Assembly: GCF_958979055.1 (NCBI RefSeq)
Contig: NC_084887.1
Coordinates: 24,611,044-24,675,043, forward strand
Origin: Alnus glutinosa
Taxonomy: Eukaryota; Streptophyta; Magnoliopsida; Fagales; Betulaceae
Length of the DNA stretch: 64,000 bases
Direction of reading: 5' to 3'
Positions within the stretch are counted from its first letter, which is position 1, and the number at the start of each line of letters is the position of its first letter. Made by a program: the position numbers and the translations under genes. Positions 11,859 to 29,301 of the stretch are shown piece by piece. Below the pieces are notes generated by a model. The model saw only the letters and a list, made by a program, of their open reading frames with translations. It made no database searches and had not been told where the DNA came from.

Positions 11859-12360
11859 CTGATTTTTTTCTCGAGTCAAAACCACTGACATTGAAACCAC
11901 AAACTGGGTTCAGATTATATAATGTATGTTGGTTTAGTACATGATTGGGGTCATATCAGCCAATAAAAAATAAATAACCCTCTTTAATTACAAAGTTATA
12001 AAAGAGTTGTATACTATTTGTAAATATAACAATTTTTTTTTTCAGAAAATCTTAGCATAGTCATTAGTCTTTAAGGCAAGTACGGTAACCATAAATGAAG
12101 AAACAGTAAAAGAATTTTATTGGAAGAAAAGAAAGGTTGAATTGAGATTTTTTTTCCAGAGAAAAATAATATTAAATTATCACTTATTTTAAAAGTTTAA
12201 AATTGTATAAATATGTAAATTTAATTATTTAATCAATATTTTAATAATCACCTTCACATATGAGTTAAAACTCTTTTTTAATAAATAATGTACAACTCAT
12301 AATATTTAATTAAAAAAAAATGACAGAGACAATTTTCATTGGGTCTCGACATTGTAAAAA
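9980..12360. other. AT-rich intergenic DNA with homopolymer runs
   Basis: No supported gene on either strand. It contains A and T runs, an (AT)n tract at about 11,478-11,500, and a T run of more than 30 bases at about 11,820-11,853. A short GC-richer patch at 11,690-11,815 has no frame I can recognise. Confidence 0.45.
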
Positions 12361-12399
12361 TTTAGAGTGATTAACAAAATTACCTAGAGCAATGAGGGG

Positions 12400-13390
12400 C
12401 AAACAAGTAGGCAAATAGCCTTCAAAATTTAGAGTGATTTCTCCATAGGTTGTACGCAATAAAACTGAGCATCAACCAGAAAAGATAATCTTTCATCCTA
12501 GTACCCCTCCAACAATGCATCCCCAACGCAACAACATCATCCCAAATAGTGGGTGAATTCAAAACATTACAAATCTCCATAGCATGCTTTCACATTTGAC
12601 TACCGAAACCACATAAAAAAATAAATAAATGATTCCTGTCTTTAATTCCATATATATCGACAAAATACACGTTTTACTTCACCCTTATATCCCCATTTTA
12701 AGAGCTTTGTGCCAATGGACAAAGCATCCATCATCAGCAACAAAGTCACAAATTAAAAGCCTATTTTGGGATGGAAAAAGAAAGCCAAACCAAATCCTAC
12801 TACTCCATCAGGTTGTGTTTAATACAGATTGCATTCCAAGCATCCGAACAAGAAAACTTACATATTTTGAAATAGTTCAGTGAGGAGTAGCCTTTCCACC
12901 AAGAGAAACCAAACTCAAATGACTTTGAATCTCAACAAGCATATCAGATCGAGCAGGCCTTCACATCCATTACCCATCTTTAATGACCATAAAAAGCCCC
13001 TCATCAAGCTTGTGTTGGGCATCATAAATCACACGAGGCCTATATTTAGCATAAAGAACCCCATCGGATGACAATCATCAAACCAAAAGTGAATCTGAAA
13101 GCCATATCCAACATAAAACTTATGAAATGTGAAGCTTCAATTCTCAATTTCAATAGCTTACATCAACTCCACGTGCAGACATGGGGGATGCTTATATGCC
13201 AAAAGCTTATACCATACAATAAAATAACCTCCACTTAAAGCTACCTAAAGAGACTTGGCCCTCATAAAATGACTCCGAATGTGCCGCATCATGGCTACAT
13301 GATTCTACTCCTCAAGCTTCTTTATATCCAACCCACCATATTTCTGAAGTAAACAAAGTATATTCCACGAAAGAATTAATTTTTTGCCTT
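12400..13390 (-). pseudogene. LINE (L1-type) ORF2 C-terminal remnant, minus strand
   Basis: Reading the minus strand from ~13,390 to ~12,400 gives broken pieces of a plant LINE polyprotein after the reverse-transcriptase core: GGLDIKKLEE, then SGGYFIVWYKLLAYKHPPC, later LSIGTKLLKWGYKGEVKRVF and a zinc-binding-like stretch after it. Stops and frameshifts occur throughout. No poly-A tail or target duplication is evident, so both ends are truncated. The short plus-strand open frames in this region are antisense shadows. Confidence 0.7.
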
Positions 13391-13399
13391 AGTCGATGG

Positions 13400-14154
13400 C
13401 GTATATATATATACACTATATTCTAATAGAAAATTAAGCAGAAAACTAGCTATTTGCTATGTTACAACCCAATAAGTAATGTGCATTTGTTTTATGACCC
13501 AAGTTCAATTTTTTTTGAAAATGGCGCAAGTGATTCGTACGGCAGTTCTGAAATCATGATGAAAATTTTAAAATTTGGTTCTATGCATAATTTAGTAGCA
13601 TATTACGTGAAGGTCACTGCTATGATCCTAACTCCTCAAGTACAATTTTAATATATATATAAAAGGTTTTTGAACACCTTTTTTTTTCAAATCAATTTTC
13701 AATGGTAAGTTATATTTAAAGTTTATGTTATTTGATATTAGAATTAGCTTACCACGACGTTCACACCCATCCTGTGGCAAACATATACACTAATACTACA
13801 CGGATCTTTCATGAATTTTCAAATAAACTTTAAATCTATTGCTTATCATTTTTTATATATTAGGTTTTAATTAATTGAAAATCATATATAAATGAAAAAA
13901 CCAGAGAAACGTACGTACAACAAAATTGTGCTTCTTTTCCCTGTGAAGCAAGTTGGATCAAATTACTTGCTTCTTTGTGGTGCAGAATTTGCCATTAAAT
14001 AATAATTGTATCGATACGTCTCTATATAAGAATTGTTGTAATTAGCTTAATTTGTCTCCCTCCAAGCCTGAATTAAGGACGTCTCCAAACAACAAAAGGA
14101 CACAAAATTAAGTCACACAATATTATATTAAAGCATGCTTATTAAAAAAACAAC

Positions 14155-14185
<31 letters not shown>

Positions 14186-14590
14186 ATATATATAATAATA
14201 ACAGCATTAGGCGATTAATGATGTAATGAGTGGGTGACGGTGTCGTCATAATACTGATTAATTTCCCTGACAGAAAAACCTAATTAAAACGATCACTTTA
14301 TATATGATTCAAAGGCCGGCAGGTTTAGAAATTTTAAGATTCTTTTTATATTAAGTTGGTGTGGTGGGGGAGTATGAATAGAAACCTGTCCCCCACCCAT
14401 TGGAGTATGAATCCCGCAACATCCATCATTTTGCCATGCAGTCCACAATTTATTCTACGACACAGATATATACATACCTAATTCTATCCCCAGTTCAAAA
14501 AGTGGGTCAGACGGTCCCATCTGCCCACAATTTACACGGGGAAAATAAAATGTAGGGATAACCAACGATACTATTGCCTGCCTGCCTGCC
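13400..14590. other. AT-rich intergenic DNA with a C/CA/TA microsatellite
   Basis: No supported gene. A compound simple repeat at about 14,154-14,196 runs from ~18 C into (CA)n and then (TA)n. An (AT)n tract lies near 13,401-13,412 and a short 'cctg' repeat near 14,577-14,590. Confidence 0.5.
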
Positions 14591-14611
14591 TAAATGAATG
14601 TGTTTAATTTA

Positions 14612-15150
14612 TGGGTGAAAATGTGAATGTGAATACGATTGTTAGTAATATTCACATTCGTATAATGTGATTATTATTTGTATTTGTGCGGTTATTAAAT
14701 GTGAGTATTATCTGTTATTCATATATAATGTAATGAGCATTTTAGATTACTATCTAAATTTATATGCAAGATTAAATACTGGGGTTATTACTATATTCAA
14801 GCTTAAATAAAGTAAGATTTTACTTGTTACACAATTCACAATTATCAACCATAGAGAGTCATTGTCTCATAAAGTAATCGAAATTTCGATTACCAAAATA
14901 AAATAAAATAAAGTAAATGTAGTGAAGTATGACTTTGCAAATGATAGTGAAAAAAACCTGACATAATCTAAAGGTCTAAAACTTAACGAATAATTAATTC
15001 GGAACGACCTCATTTTAGTTGATTTAATTAAATATATATAATATATAGAAGAAATGTTGATAATGAGTTTTGATAATTGCATTTGTGTCGATCCGTATAT
15101 ACGGATAGCGGATACGAATGGTTATCTTCCATCCGCATTTTCATCCCTAA
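14612..15150. mobile_element. hAT-like MITE (family C), copy 1
   Basis: Left end ATGGGTGAAAATGTGAATG and right end CATCCGCATTTTCATCCCT are inverted repeats. The inside matches a second copy at 16,333-16,802, including the shared phrase TTAGATTACTATCTAAATTT and the following ~150 bp. No clear 8-bp duplication remains. Noncoding. Confidence 0.7.
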
Positions 15151-15586
15151 ATTGTGTCGTATATCTTTTGAATAGCTAGAGTCTGGTTTTTTGTTGATAG
15201 ATATAATTAAGCGAATGAAATGGCCTAATTAAAAATGTTTGGTATATAATGACTTGAATGGGTTGTTTGGTGATGATGATGATAGGTCGACGGCACATAT
15301 GATGATAACTACAACAAAAGTTTTTTTTGTTCTCATTCATGAAAACTACGGATTTAGCTCGCCTCCGGCCAGTTGATGCCAACTGCCGATTACGATCTGT
15401 GGTTTCCATTTCAGTACTGTCTAAATAATCACGCTATAAATTAAATGATAAACAATACCGTGTGCATTTTCTGATTTTATTATTGTTGTTTGATCATGAC
15501 TAGATGACCATGAATCTGATCGTCCAGCTGTGCTCTAATAAAATATGCTATTTTTATTTATTTTTTAGAACTTCCCTTTTAATGAT

Positions 15587-16013
15587 ACTGAATTATCGCC
15601 ATTTTTTATTTAAGGTACTTGAACTTTAAAACATCTCAAACTATGGTATCTTCCATTTTTCAAAACGTCTCAATAACATGTCATCCGTTAAGATTTGCTG
15701 TTAAATCCTGCCCAAATTCTTAAAATACCTTTGTGTTTATTTTTTTAAAAAAATTTATAAAATTTTTCAACTATTCAGGTATGGGTATTTTTGCAAATTC
15801 TGTTAAATTTTAACCAATACTTAAACCTTAGCAATTTATTATTATTATTTTTTTTTAAAAAAAAATGATGGATATTTTGAAAATTTTGACAAGATTTAAC
15901 GATAAATTCTAATAGAAGACCTGTTATTGAGACATTTTAAAAAATTGATACCCTAATTTGAAACGTTTTGAAGTTAAGATATCTTAAGCTAAATTTGGTA
16001 CCTTTAATTGAAT
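15587..16013. mobile_element. Foldback element with ~145-bp arms
   Basis: The left arm (about 15,587-15,735, containing AAGGTACTTGAACTTTAAAA and TCTCAATAACATGTCATCC) and the right arm (about 15,869-16,013, containing GACCTGTTATTGAGACATTT and ending near TTTGGTACCTTTAATTG) are diverged reverse complements separated by an AT-rich spacer. No coding capacity. Probably an old MITE or part of a Mutator-like end; family not assigned. Confidence 0.65.
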
Positions 16014-16332
16014 TTTTTTATTTTTTTTTTATTTTTTCTGGTTCATAAGGAATTCCAACTATATATGGGCTTTCTTGAGATCAGGCAAGGCGGTGTTTAT
16101 TTTATTTATGAAACTTGAATTTTGTTGAGAAGCCCAACACCGCTCATGGATCAGTTCGGACCAATCATCCTCGGCCAAGCCCATCCCAACCCGACCTAAA
16201 ACCAAACTTGGTCCATACTACTACAACATTGGGCGGAGAGAGACAGCTACAGACCTCCCGCTCGGCCCAAATCATCCAGTCCACAATGACCACTCTCTCT
16301 CTCCTTTCTCACATTTGCTCTGTGAAACTAAC

Positions 16333-16802
16333 GTGAAAATGCGGATGCATTTATTAGTAATATTTGCATGTGATTATCACTTTTAAGTATTTGTATTCGC
16401 ATTCGTACTGTTATTAAATGCGGTTATTATCCACATATGAAGTAATGAACGTTTTAGATTACTATCTAAATTTATATGCAAGATTAAATAATATAGTTAT
16501 TACTATATACAAACTTAAATAAATTAAGATTTCATTTGTTACACAATTTAATTTCATTAATCATACAAGGTTATTATCTTATAGAGTAATCGGGATTTAG
16601 ATTACTTAAAGAAAAATAAATAAATAAATAAATGTAGTGAAGTAAGACTTTGAGATGATAGTGAGAAAAATATAATATAACTTTAAGCTTACCAAAATTC
16701 AAAACGATGTCGTTTTAGCAAATTTAGTTAATATATATTATATATAAAAGGAGTGCGGATAACAAATGCGGGTGGTTATTATCGACCTGTATTTTCACCC
16801 TT
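16333..16802. mobile_element. hAT-like MITE (family C), copy 2
   Basis: Begins GTGAAAATGCGGATGCAT and ends GACCTGTATTTTCACCCTT, inverted repeats of one another. The interior is collinear with the copy at 14,612-15,150, 1.2 kb away. The left edge seems to have lost the GGG of the terminus. Noncoding. Confidence 0.7.
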
Positions 16803-17108
16803 ACATAAAAATACTATTTTAATTGTAATGTTTCTTCATGTTTTAATTTTTACAATGTCCTCTTATCTCAATTTATGGTTACAATGTCCCCAATTGCATA
16901 ATAATCTATCATTTCTGTTTTCTTAAATTTTTGTTTCTTGTTTTTTTTTTTTTCTTAATTTGAATTTATGTCATTTTTTAAAATATTGCAATCAAGAGAT
17001 TGCAAATATGGTGATAGTTAAAAGGGTAAATATAACTTTTAGGGTAAAGTTTACTTATTCCCTTAAACTATTACTTAATTCACAAAGAGAAATGATTTTT
17101 GTAGACTT

Positions 17109-17230
17109 GTACATTTTTTGTACATAACTTTTTAAAATTAACTATTGGATTTGTAGGACCTACAAAGATCCACATGTAGGTCCTACAGATCCAATGGTTG
17201 AGTTAAAAAAGTGATGTACAAAATATGTAT
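17109..17230. repeat. Compact hairpin, 55-bp arms and 12-nt loop
   Basis: Arm 17,109-17,163 ends GGATTTGTAGGACCTAC and arm 17,176-17,230 begins GTAGGTCCTACAGATCC; they are reverse complements with a few mismatches, separated by AAAGATCCACAT. The size resembles a young microRNA or MITE-derived small-RNA precursor. No expression evidence is available from sequence. Confidence 0.75.
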
Positions 17231-17753
17231 AAGAGATGTGTATATAATATGTCTCAATTGACAATATCTTCCAAACTTTCAATTTGGACAATGTTTTTCC
17301 AAATTACCAAAAACTGTCAATATTTTCACAAATGACAAAAATACCTTTAATAAAATAAAAATAATAATATTATTTTTTAAAAACTAAAACTAAAAATTAA
17401 AGAATAAATACATAAAAATCAAGGGTGGCCAAATTTAAAAATTAAAAGAATAACTAAAAAGTTTTTTCGATTTTTTTTTTAATTTTAAAAAAAATCTTTC
17501 TTTTATAAATAAATTAAAAAAAATGGTTTTTTTTAAAAAAAATTAAAAATTAAAAACTTCGTTATTTTTTTAAATAAATATTTTTTTTTAAAAAAAAAGG
17601 ATTTTTATTTTTTTAATCTTTTTTTTTTGAATTTACAGGAGTATTTTTGTTTTATTGAAAAAATTGTAAATCCATTTATGTGTTTTTCCTGACTTTTGGA
17701 GGATATTAACAATGTTTTGATAGTTTGAAGGACATTGTTCCAATTGAAGGTTA

Positions 17754-18420
17754 GGATAATTGTATCATTGGTCCTTGTAGTTGGCCTAAATTACAAATTA
17801 CTCCATATGATATCAACATCAATTATGAGATTCTTGTTGTTGGCTTAATTTACAAATCGATCATTGGAGTCAAATTATGTTTAAAATTTTGACAGATTTT
17901 GTTAAACATCACGTCAGCGCCAATAAGATGACGACACATGTCCATCTTAATAAAAAAAATATATAAATATATTTAAAAATAAATAAATAAATAAAATTAT
18001 TATTATTTTTATTTAAAAAAAAAAGTAAAGGGGTGGTCGCGCGCCACCCCCCATCACAGAAGGTGGCCGCGCGGCTACACCCCCTTGGGGGTTGCCTTCG
18101 GGCCATCCCAAGCTACTGGGGATGGCCGCACGCCACCCTCGGCAAACCAAAGGGGTGGTTGTCGTTTGGCAGCCACCCCTTTGCTTCTTTTTATTTATTT
18201 AATATTTTTTTTTATTAAAATGGACACGTGTCATCATCTTATTGGTTGACGTGATGCTTACATAGCGTTTAACAGAATCTGTCAAAATTTTTAACAGAAT
18301 TTGACTCCAGGGATTGATTTGTAAATTAAGTCAACCACAGAGATTTATGAATTCATGTTGATACTATATGGAGTGATTTGTAATTTAGGCAAACCATAAA
18401 AATTAGTGTGTAATTATCCC
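17754..18420. mobile_element. Foldback element with ~185-bp arms and GGGTGGCC core
   Basis: Left arm starts GGATAATTGTATCATTGGTC and the right arm ends AGTGTGTAATTATCCC, its reverse complement. Arms run to about 17,940 and from about 18,225. The core (18,028-18,182) is GC-rich, with GGGGTGGTCGCGCGCCACCC and similar self-complementary phrases. Short open frames over the core are a by-product of its composition. It interrupts the right arm of the larger inverted-repeat element around it. Confidence 0.75.
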
Positions 18421-18766
18421 TTAAATGTTTGATGGACATTTTCAATTGAATAATAGTTTGTAAAGGATAGTGAACTTTTTCTTAATTTTAAAAAAATAAA
18501 AAGAGCGTAGTTTAGTGGGATCCACCCGTTGATGTTCATAGGCCATAGCGGGCAAAAACCGTGCAGCTCAACGGTTCTGGGCTTCTGGCGCAACCAACGT
18601 GCCTCGGTGCCTGGGTGTACGTGGAGCTGGAAAATAGGTATTGCGTGCTACATGTTCGACGTAATATCTCAGTCAATTAACGAAATCCAAAAACAAAAGC
18701 AAAAGAAAAACCAAGAACTCAGATCAAGACGTCCCCGGGGAGAGAGAGAGAGAGAGGACAGGGGAG

Positions 18767-24642
<5,876 letters not shown>

Positions 24643-24901
24643 AAGTTAAATTGTGTGTGTCAACCAAAGTACAAGCACGGCAGATCCGGGTTTTTTTTGG
24701 GAGTTCTGCCTATCTTGGCTGAGATGGCCACAGGTTAGTTGGCCCTTTCAAGTAATGGGAATTCTCAGCTTAGTTTGTCTGGGAATTCAGTAGAGGCAAA
24801 AACAAATGAGCTTAGAGGGTAAATGTTCTTTAACTGTTATTATTTTGATGTACACTGTTTATGCTGCAATAGAAATGTGCAGTGTTGACCCCCCCACCCC
24901 C

Positions 24902-24907
24902 AATAAA
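24902..24907 (+). promoter_or_regulatory. Candidate polyadenylation signal of the kinase gene
   Basis: AATAAA, about 260 bp after the stop codon at 24,642. The position is reasonable for a plant 3' untranslated region, though plant signals are loose and this is only a candidate. Confidence 0.35.
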
Positions 24908-24949
24908 AAGCTCAAATATTGTTCTATATTATGAAAAAGGTACTCTTTG

Positions 24950-25860
24950 GCTTACAGATTTATTTAATGATTACAATATATGAGGAAACAGGACCAATGC
25001 CTTCCATGTTTGACGGAACAAAATTAATTACATCCAACGATTTGAAAATAATAATTCGTTTGGGTGTTTGATTTTTTGAAATCAGAATTCAATTCTAATT
25101 TACTACGTAAATTTCGATGTTTGACTTTATGAGATAAAATTTTAAAAAAATTAAATAAAATGATTTGTTTTTGAAAAAAGTAGAAAAAAATCAATATTGT
25201 TTTTCATTGTCAAACGGGGTTTCAAAACCGTGTAAGGATTTTCATCAATGAATGGAAATGGTAAATGATTAAGGATCCAAAGTCTTGACTGCATCGTCTA
25301 TGGAAACTGCCATGTTCAAAGGCTTTAAATTACAAAACGAAGTTTAAAGATCATGTTTGAATTTGAATTTATCTTGTTTTGTGAATGGAAAACAACCGAT
25401 GAGTCACGCTAGACTCATTAGCCGGTCTGGAGGCGGCGGAACCACCTCATGAGCCTTTTTCAATTTTTTCTTTTAAGTTTCAATTTTTTATTTTTTATTT
25501 TTAAGTTTTTTTATTTTCAATTTTTTTATTAATTTTTAAAGCTTTTTATTTTCTGTTTTTTTAATTTTTTTACATTATGATACTTGTCTACTCTCAGCAC
25601 TTGACATGTAGACAACCGTTAGTTTTTTGTCGGAAAAATTAACAGATGTACCAATTCGATCTTTTTCCCAAACCCAGATACTATTTGTGATACGAATTGA
25701 AGCACACAGGGCAAAAAATAAAGACTTTAAACCACATGTACAAAAAATGTATTTAACCCTAAAATTTAAAATGATTGTGGTTTTGTCAAGTGGATGTGGT
25801 GGATTTAAATTCTTGGAAACATTTTCTTTTTTCAACAGTTTTTAAGCAAAATAGATATTA
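24950..25860. other. Intergenic DNA between kinase and PPR genes
   Basis: AT-rich with T runs near 25,440-25,570. No supported gene; the short overlapping frames at 25,575-25,845 occur on both strands and have no recognisable domain. Confidence 0.45.
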
Positions 25861-25862
25861 GC

Positions 25863-26400
25863 TGGGGTTTACATGCGGATGCGGGTATTTGTAATATTTA
25901 CAGATGCATCTACAAAATGCGGATATCACTTTTAGATATTCGCATCTACATCATGTTTTTACTAATTGCGTCCGCGGTTATCGTGGTTATTATCTGCTAT
26001 CCGCATATTATGTAATGGGCCTTTTGGGCTTATTTCAATCTTTTGGGCCTTATTTGAGTCTATATTAGAGCCTATTTTAAACGATTTTGAAATAATTTAT
26101 ACCGGTTTTTAGTGTTTTTTTTTTTTATTGTTTTAATTTTTTAAGCCCTAATTTTTTGAAAATATATTGATTTCATATTATTTTTTTTTAATTTTTTTTT
26201 ATCCGTGTATTACACGAGAAATCAATACAACCAACTAAACCAATGTAAACATAACCTCTACCTAATTCAAAACAACGTCGTTTATATAAATTTATTAAAT
26301 ATAAAATATATATTATATATAAAAGGTACGTGGATGTGAATATTATATACACATGTGCGCAGATAGTTATAAATAGCTAATGTGGACAGATATTTCGGCC
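25863..26400. mobile_element. hAT-like MITE (family B relative)
   Basis: Left edge TGGGGTTTACATGCGGATGC and right edge AATGTGGACAGATATTTCG show the same terminal and subterminal vocabulary (ATGCGGAT, TATCCGCAT) as the family B element at 6,806-7,299, and the inside repeats phrases such as ATAACC and AACCAATGTAAAC found there. Ends are worn and no target duplication is clear. Confidence 0.55.
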
Positions 26401-26407
26401 TTTAATA

Positions 26408-27188
26408 CTCCGTTTGTTTCGGCGTAAAATGATTTCGACATTTTTCGGTGTTTGGTAGGGGCGAAAATAATAGTCAACCGGAAAATGATTTCTGTTTGAC
26501 CGAAAACCCTTAGTAAATTTCGGAAAATGATTTACGCTTTTTAAAAGCGTAAATCATTTTTCGAAGACGCTAGACGCATTCGACTCCTATTAAACGACAC
26601 AGTCGACTTTCACTTCAAGCAGTCGACCATCACCGAAATCTTGCCGGTACCGAAATCCGACAGCACCCGATCTATGTCGCCGGAATCCGGTCAGTCCGGA
26701 ATCTGGCAAGAACGGCCGGATTCCAGTGGAGATGGCCGGATCAGGCCAGAAAGGCTGGATTCAGCCTATTGGTCGGATTCCGGCGGTTCTGGCAAATTCT
26801 AGCCAGTATGCTGGAGTCCGGCCGTTCTATGCCGGAATCCGGCCAACTCAGATTTCGACGAAACTGTTCGGATTCTGGCCTTTATCTTGGATTCCAGCTA
26901 TAATAGCAGGAATGGCGGAATCCGGTAAAAGGGGCCGGAATCTGTCGGTCAGTGACAGAATCTCGTCTTCGGTAATTTTTATATTATTTTACATTAATAT
27001 TTATATGTTTGGAATAAAAAATAATTTTTATAGGTTAATATGATTAAATGAAAACAATAAAAAAAAATTGTGATTTTCTGTACGCGCCAAACACCGAAAA
27101 ATGCTTTGAGCCAAAAATATTTTCTAGAAAAATGACTTTCCTAAAATTATTTTACGACAGAAACCATTTTACGTTGAAACAAACGAAG
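26408..27188. mobile_element. Stowaway-like MITE upstream of the PPR gene
   Basis: Starts CTCCGTTTGTTTCGGCGTAA just after TA and ends GTTGAAACAAACGAAG. Subterminal regions encode nothing. The core (about 26,640-26,950) is a dense array of CCGGAATCCGG-type phrases (CGGATTCCGG, GGAATCCGGC). It ends 133 bp before the PPR start codon, so it probably forms part of that promoter. A related copy lies on the other side of the gene at 29,339. Confidence 0.75.
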
Positions 27189-27321
27189 AATAAGATTCTA
27201 TACACATAATTTGTGAATTTGACATCATGATTTGTTCAAGAAACATTATTACTCTTTGTGCAATGGCGCTGAATGTTACATTACACTGAAAAGGTATTCC
27301 CCCATATGAAGCCCCGCGCAA

Positions 27322-28938
27322 ATGAATACAAAGCAACTCCCTCCAATTTGCCATTCTTCCTCAATCCCTTTTCCCAAAATGGTAACCACTCTACAACCAC
27401 CAGCTTTCCACACAACTTCTTTGATCCTCTACTGCTCTTCCAAGAGCAAGAAAATCAAGAAGCAGAAACAAATCCACCAGAACAAAGGGAACAGCCTCTC
27501 CTTTCCAAAACCAACCCCAACCCCACTCTTAATCAACCAAAAACCCTACACCCAAACAAAAACCCAGGCCCTTGACGCTGTCGTTGATGACCTAGAAGCC
27601 TCTGTGGAGAAAGGTATAAAAATTGACACGGAAATATTTTCTTCTCTCTTAGAGACATGCTTCCATTTGCAAGCCATTGACCATGGTATCCGAATTCACT
27701 GCCTTATTCCAGCAAACCTTTTACGTAGAAATGTTGGCCTATCGTCGAAGCTGCTTCGTCTTTATGCGTCATGTGGGCATGTTGACGAAGCTCACCAGGT
27801 GTTTGATCAAATGGCTAACCGAGATGCATCGGCTTTTCCCTGGAATTCTCTTATCTCGGGGTATGCTGAATTGGGTCTATATGAAGATGCCATGGCGCTT
27901 TACTTTCAAATGGAGGAGGATGGTGTTGAGCCGGACTCGTTCACGTTCCCTCGCGTGTTGAAAGCTTGTGGGGGAATTGGCTCGATTCGCATTGGGGAGG
28001 AGGTGCATCGGCATGTAGTTCGTTCGGGCTTTGCAAGTGATGGGTTTGTGCTCAATGCTCTTGTTGACATGTATGCTAAGTGTGGTGACATTGTAAAGGC
28101 TCGGAAGGTATTTGACAAGATTGCTTTCCGGGACTTGATCTCGTGGAATGCTATGCTCACAGGTTATATTCGTCACGGGCTTTTGGTGGAGGCATTGGAC
28201 ATCTTTGGCCAAATGCTTCAACAGGACTATGAGCCAGACTCGGTTGCTATATCCACGATTCTTACCAGTTTGTCATCATTAAAGCTTGCACTCCACATAC
28301 ATGGCTGGGTTCTTCGTCGAGGATTCGAGTGGAATTTGTCCATAGCTAATTCATTGATTGTTGTGTACTCCAATCACGGAAAGTTGGATCAAGCACGCTG
28401 GTTGTTTAGCCAAATGCCCGAGAGGGATGTTGTGTCATGGAACTCTATAATTTCTGCTCACTCTAGAGACCTGCAAGTTCTAACGTACTTTGAGCAGATG
28501 GAGAATGCTGGCACTGTGCCAGATAGTATATCATTTGTGTCCATCCTATCAGCTTGCGCCCATTTGGGCATGGTGAAGGATGGGGAGAGAATGTATTCTG
28601 TGATGAGGGGAAAATATGGAATAAGCCCAATCATGGAACACTATGCTTGTATGGTTAATCTTTATGGGAGGGCAGGACTGATCAAAGAGGCTTATGCCAT
28701 CATAGTGGAGACAATGGAATTTGAGGCTGGTCCAACCGTGTGGGGGGCATTGCTGTATGCTTGCTTTCTTCATGGAAATGTAGATATTGGAGAAATTGCG
28801 GCTGAAAAACTTTTTGAGTTGGAGCCGGATAATGAACATAATTATGAGCTTTTGATGAACATTTATCGCAATGCGGGTAGATTGGCGGATGTGGAAAGAG
28901 TGAGAGTGGTGATGGTGGAAAGAGGATTGGATTTTTGA
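27322..28938 (+). CDS. OTP70: PLS-class PPR protein, E subgroup, OTP70-like
   Basis: An intronless 538-residue protein. The first ~85 residues are rich in Ser, Thr, Lys, Pro and Gln and poor in acidic residues, as expected of a plastid (or mitochondrial) targeting sequence. Degenerate PPR repeats fill about residues 100-440, with hallmark phrases such as WNSLISGYAELGLYEDAM, NALVDMYAKCGDIVKARKVF, SWNAMLTGYIRHGLLVEAL and SWNSIISAHSRD. The C-terminus is an E-type domain (VWGALLYACFLHGNVDIGE ... NIYRNAGRLADVERVR) ending MVERGLDF, with no E+ or DYW deaminase domain. PPR proteins bind single-stranded organelle RNA base by base. Arabidopsis OTP70 (At4g25270) is reported to promote splicing of plastid rpoC1; identity here rests on class, length and its position between the kinase and PMEI genes. 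A second ATG at residue 20 is an alternative start. Confidence 0.85.
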   Translation: MNTKQLPPICHSSSIPFPKMVTTLQPPAFHTTSLILYCSSKSKKIKKQKQIHQNKGNSLSFPKPTPTPLLINQKPYTQTKTQALDAVVDDLEASVEKGIKIDTEIFSSLLETCFHLQAIDHGIRIHCLIPANLLRRNVGLSSKLLRLYASCGHVDEAHQVFDQMANRDASAFPWNSLISGYAELGLYEDAMALYFQMEEDGVEPDSFTFPRVLKACGGIGSIRIGEEVHRHVVRSGFASDGFVLNALVDMYAKCGDIVKARKVFDKIAFRDLISWNAMLTGYIRHGLLVEALDIFGQMLQQDYEPDSVAISTILTSLSSLKLALHIHGWVLRRGFEWNLSIANSLIVVYSNHGKLDQARWLFSQMPERDVVSWNSIISAHSRDLQVLTYFEQMENAGTVPDSISFVSILSACAHLGMVKDGERMYSVMRGKYGISPIMEHYACMVNLYGRAGLIKEAYAIIVETMEFEAGPTVWGALLYACFLHGNVDIGEIAAEKLFELEPDNEHNYELLMNIYRNAGRLADVERVRVVMVERGLDF

Positions 28939-29301
28939 TAGACCCCCACGTATCTCTTTTAATTCATTCATATTTATGTTCAACACCTGTAGCCATTAAG
29001 GATTGGAACACAAAAATGTTCCATGCACATATTATGAAACATTTCTGTACCCTATCGTGTCTACAAAGGTAAGAAAATTAATAGGTTAATTAACTTTAAT
29101 GGAATTGGAAAGGATTAGACTGTCCCAAAGGGTAGACGTGGATTGATGTCAAAACAATTTACCTAGCACAACTTGGAGAAGGTTAGAACTTTGCACTAGG
29201 AACACATTTGTCCCCTAAACTAAGAATTAATTAAAAAAAAAAAATCGCAGTTATGGGCTTAACCAATTACCCTATTTCTACCCCTTTTTGTTATTGCTTT
29301 A

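Larger units (their letters stand above)
17036..18480. mobile_element. Inverted-repeat element carrying two later insertions
   Basis: Left arm pieces (AAGTTTACTTATTCCCTTAA, then CAATTGACAATATCTTCC, then TTTCAATTTGGACAATG) pair in order with right arm pieces (CATTGTTCCAATTGAAGG, then GATGGACATTTTCAATTG, then the end GATAGTGAACTTTTTC). The left arm is interrupted by a hairpin element (about 17,080-17,262) and the right arm by a foldback element (17,754-18,420). Removing both restores two long matching arms around an A/T-rich centre. Noncoding. Confidence 0.6.

Noticed and set aside
28549..28986. 145-codon minus-strand frame
   Set aside because: Antisense to the PPR coding region; His/Ser-rich shadow without family match.
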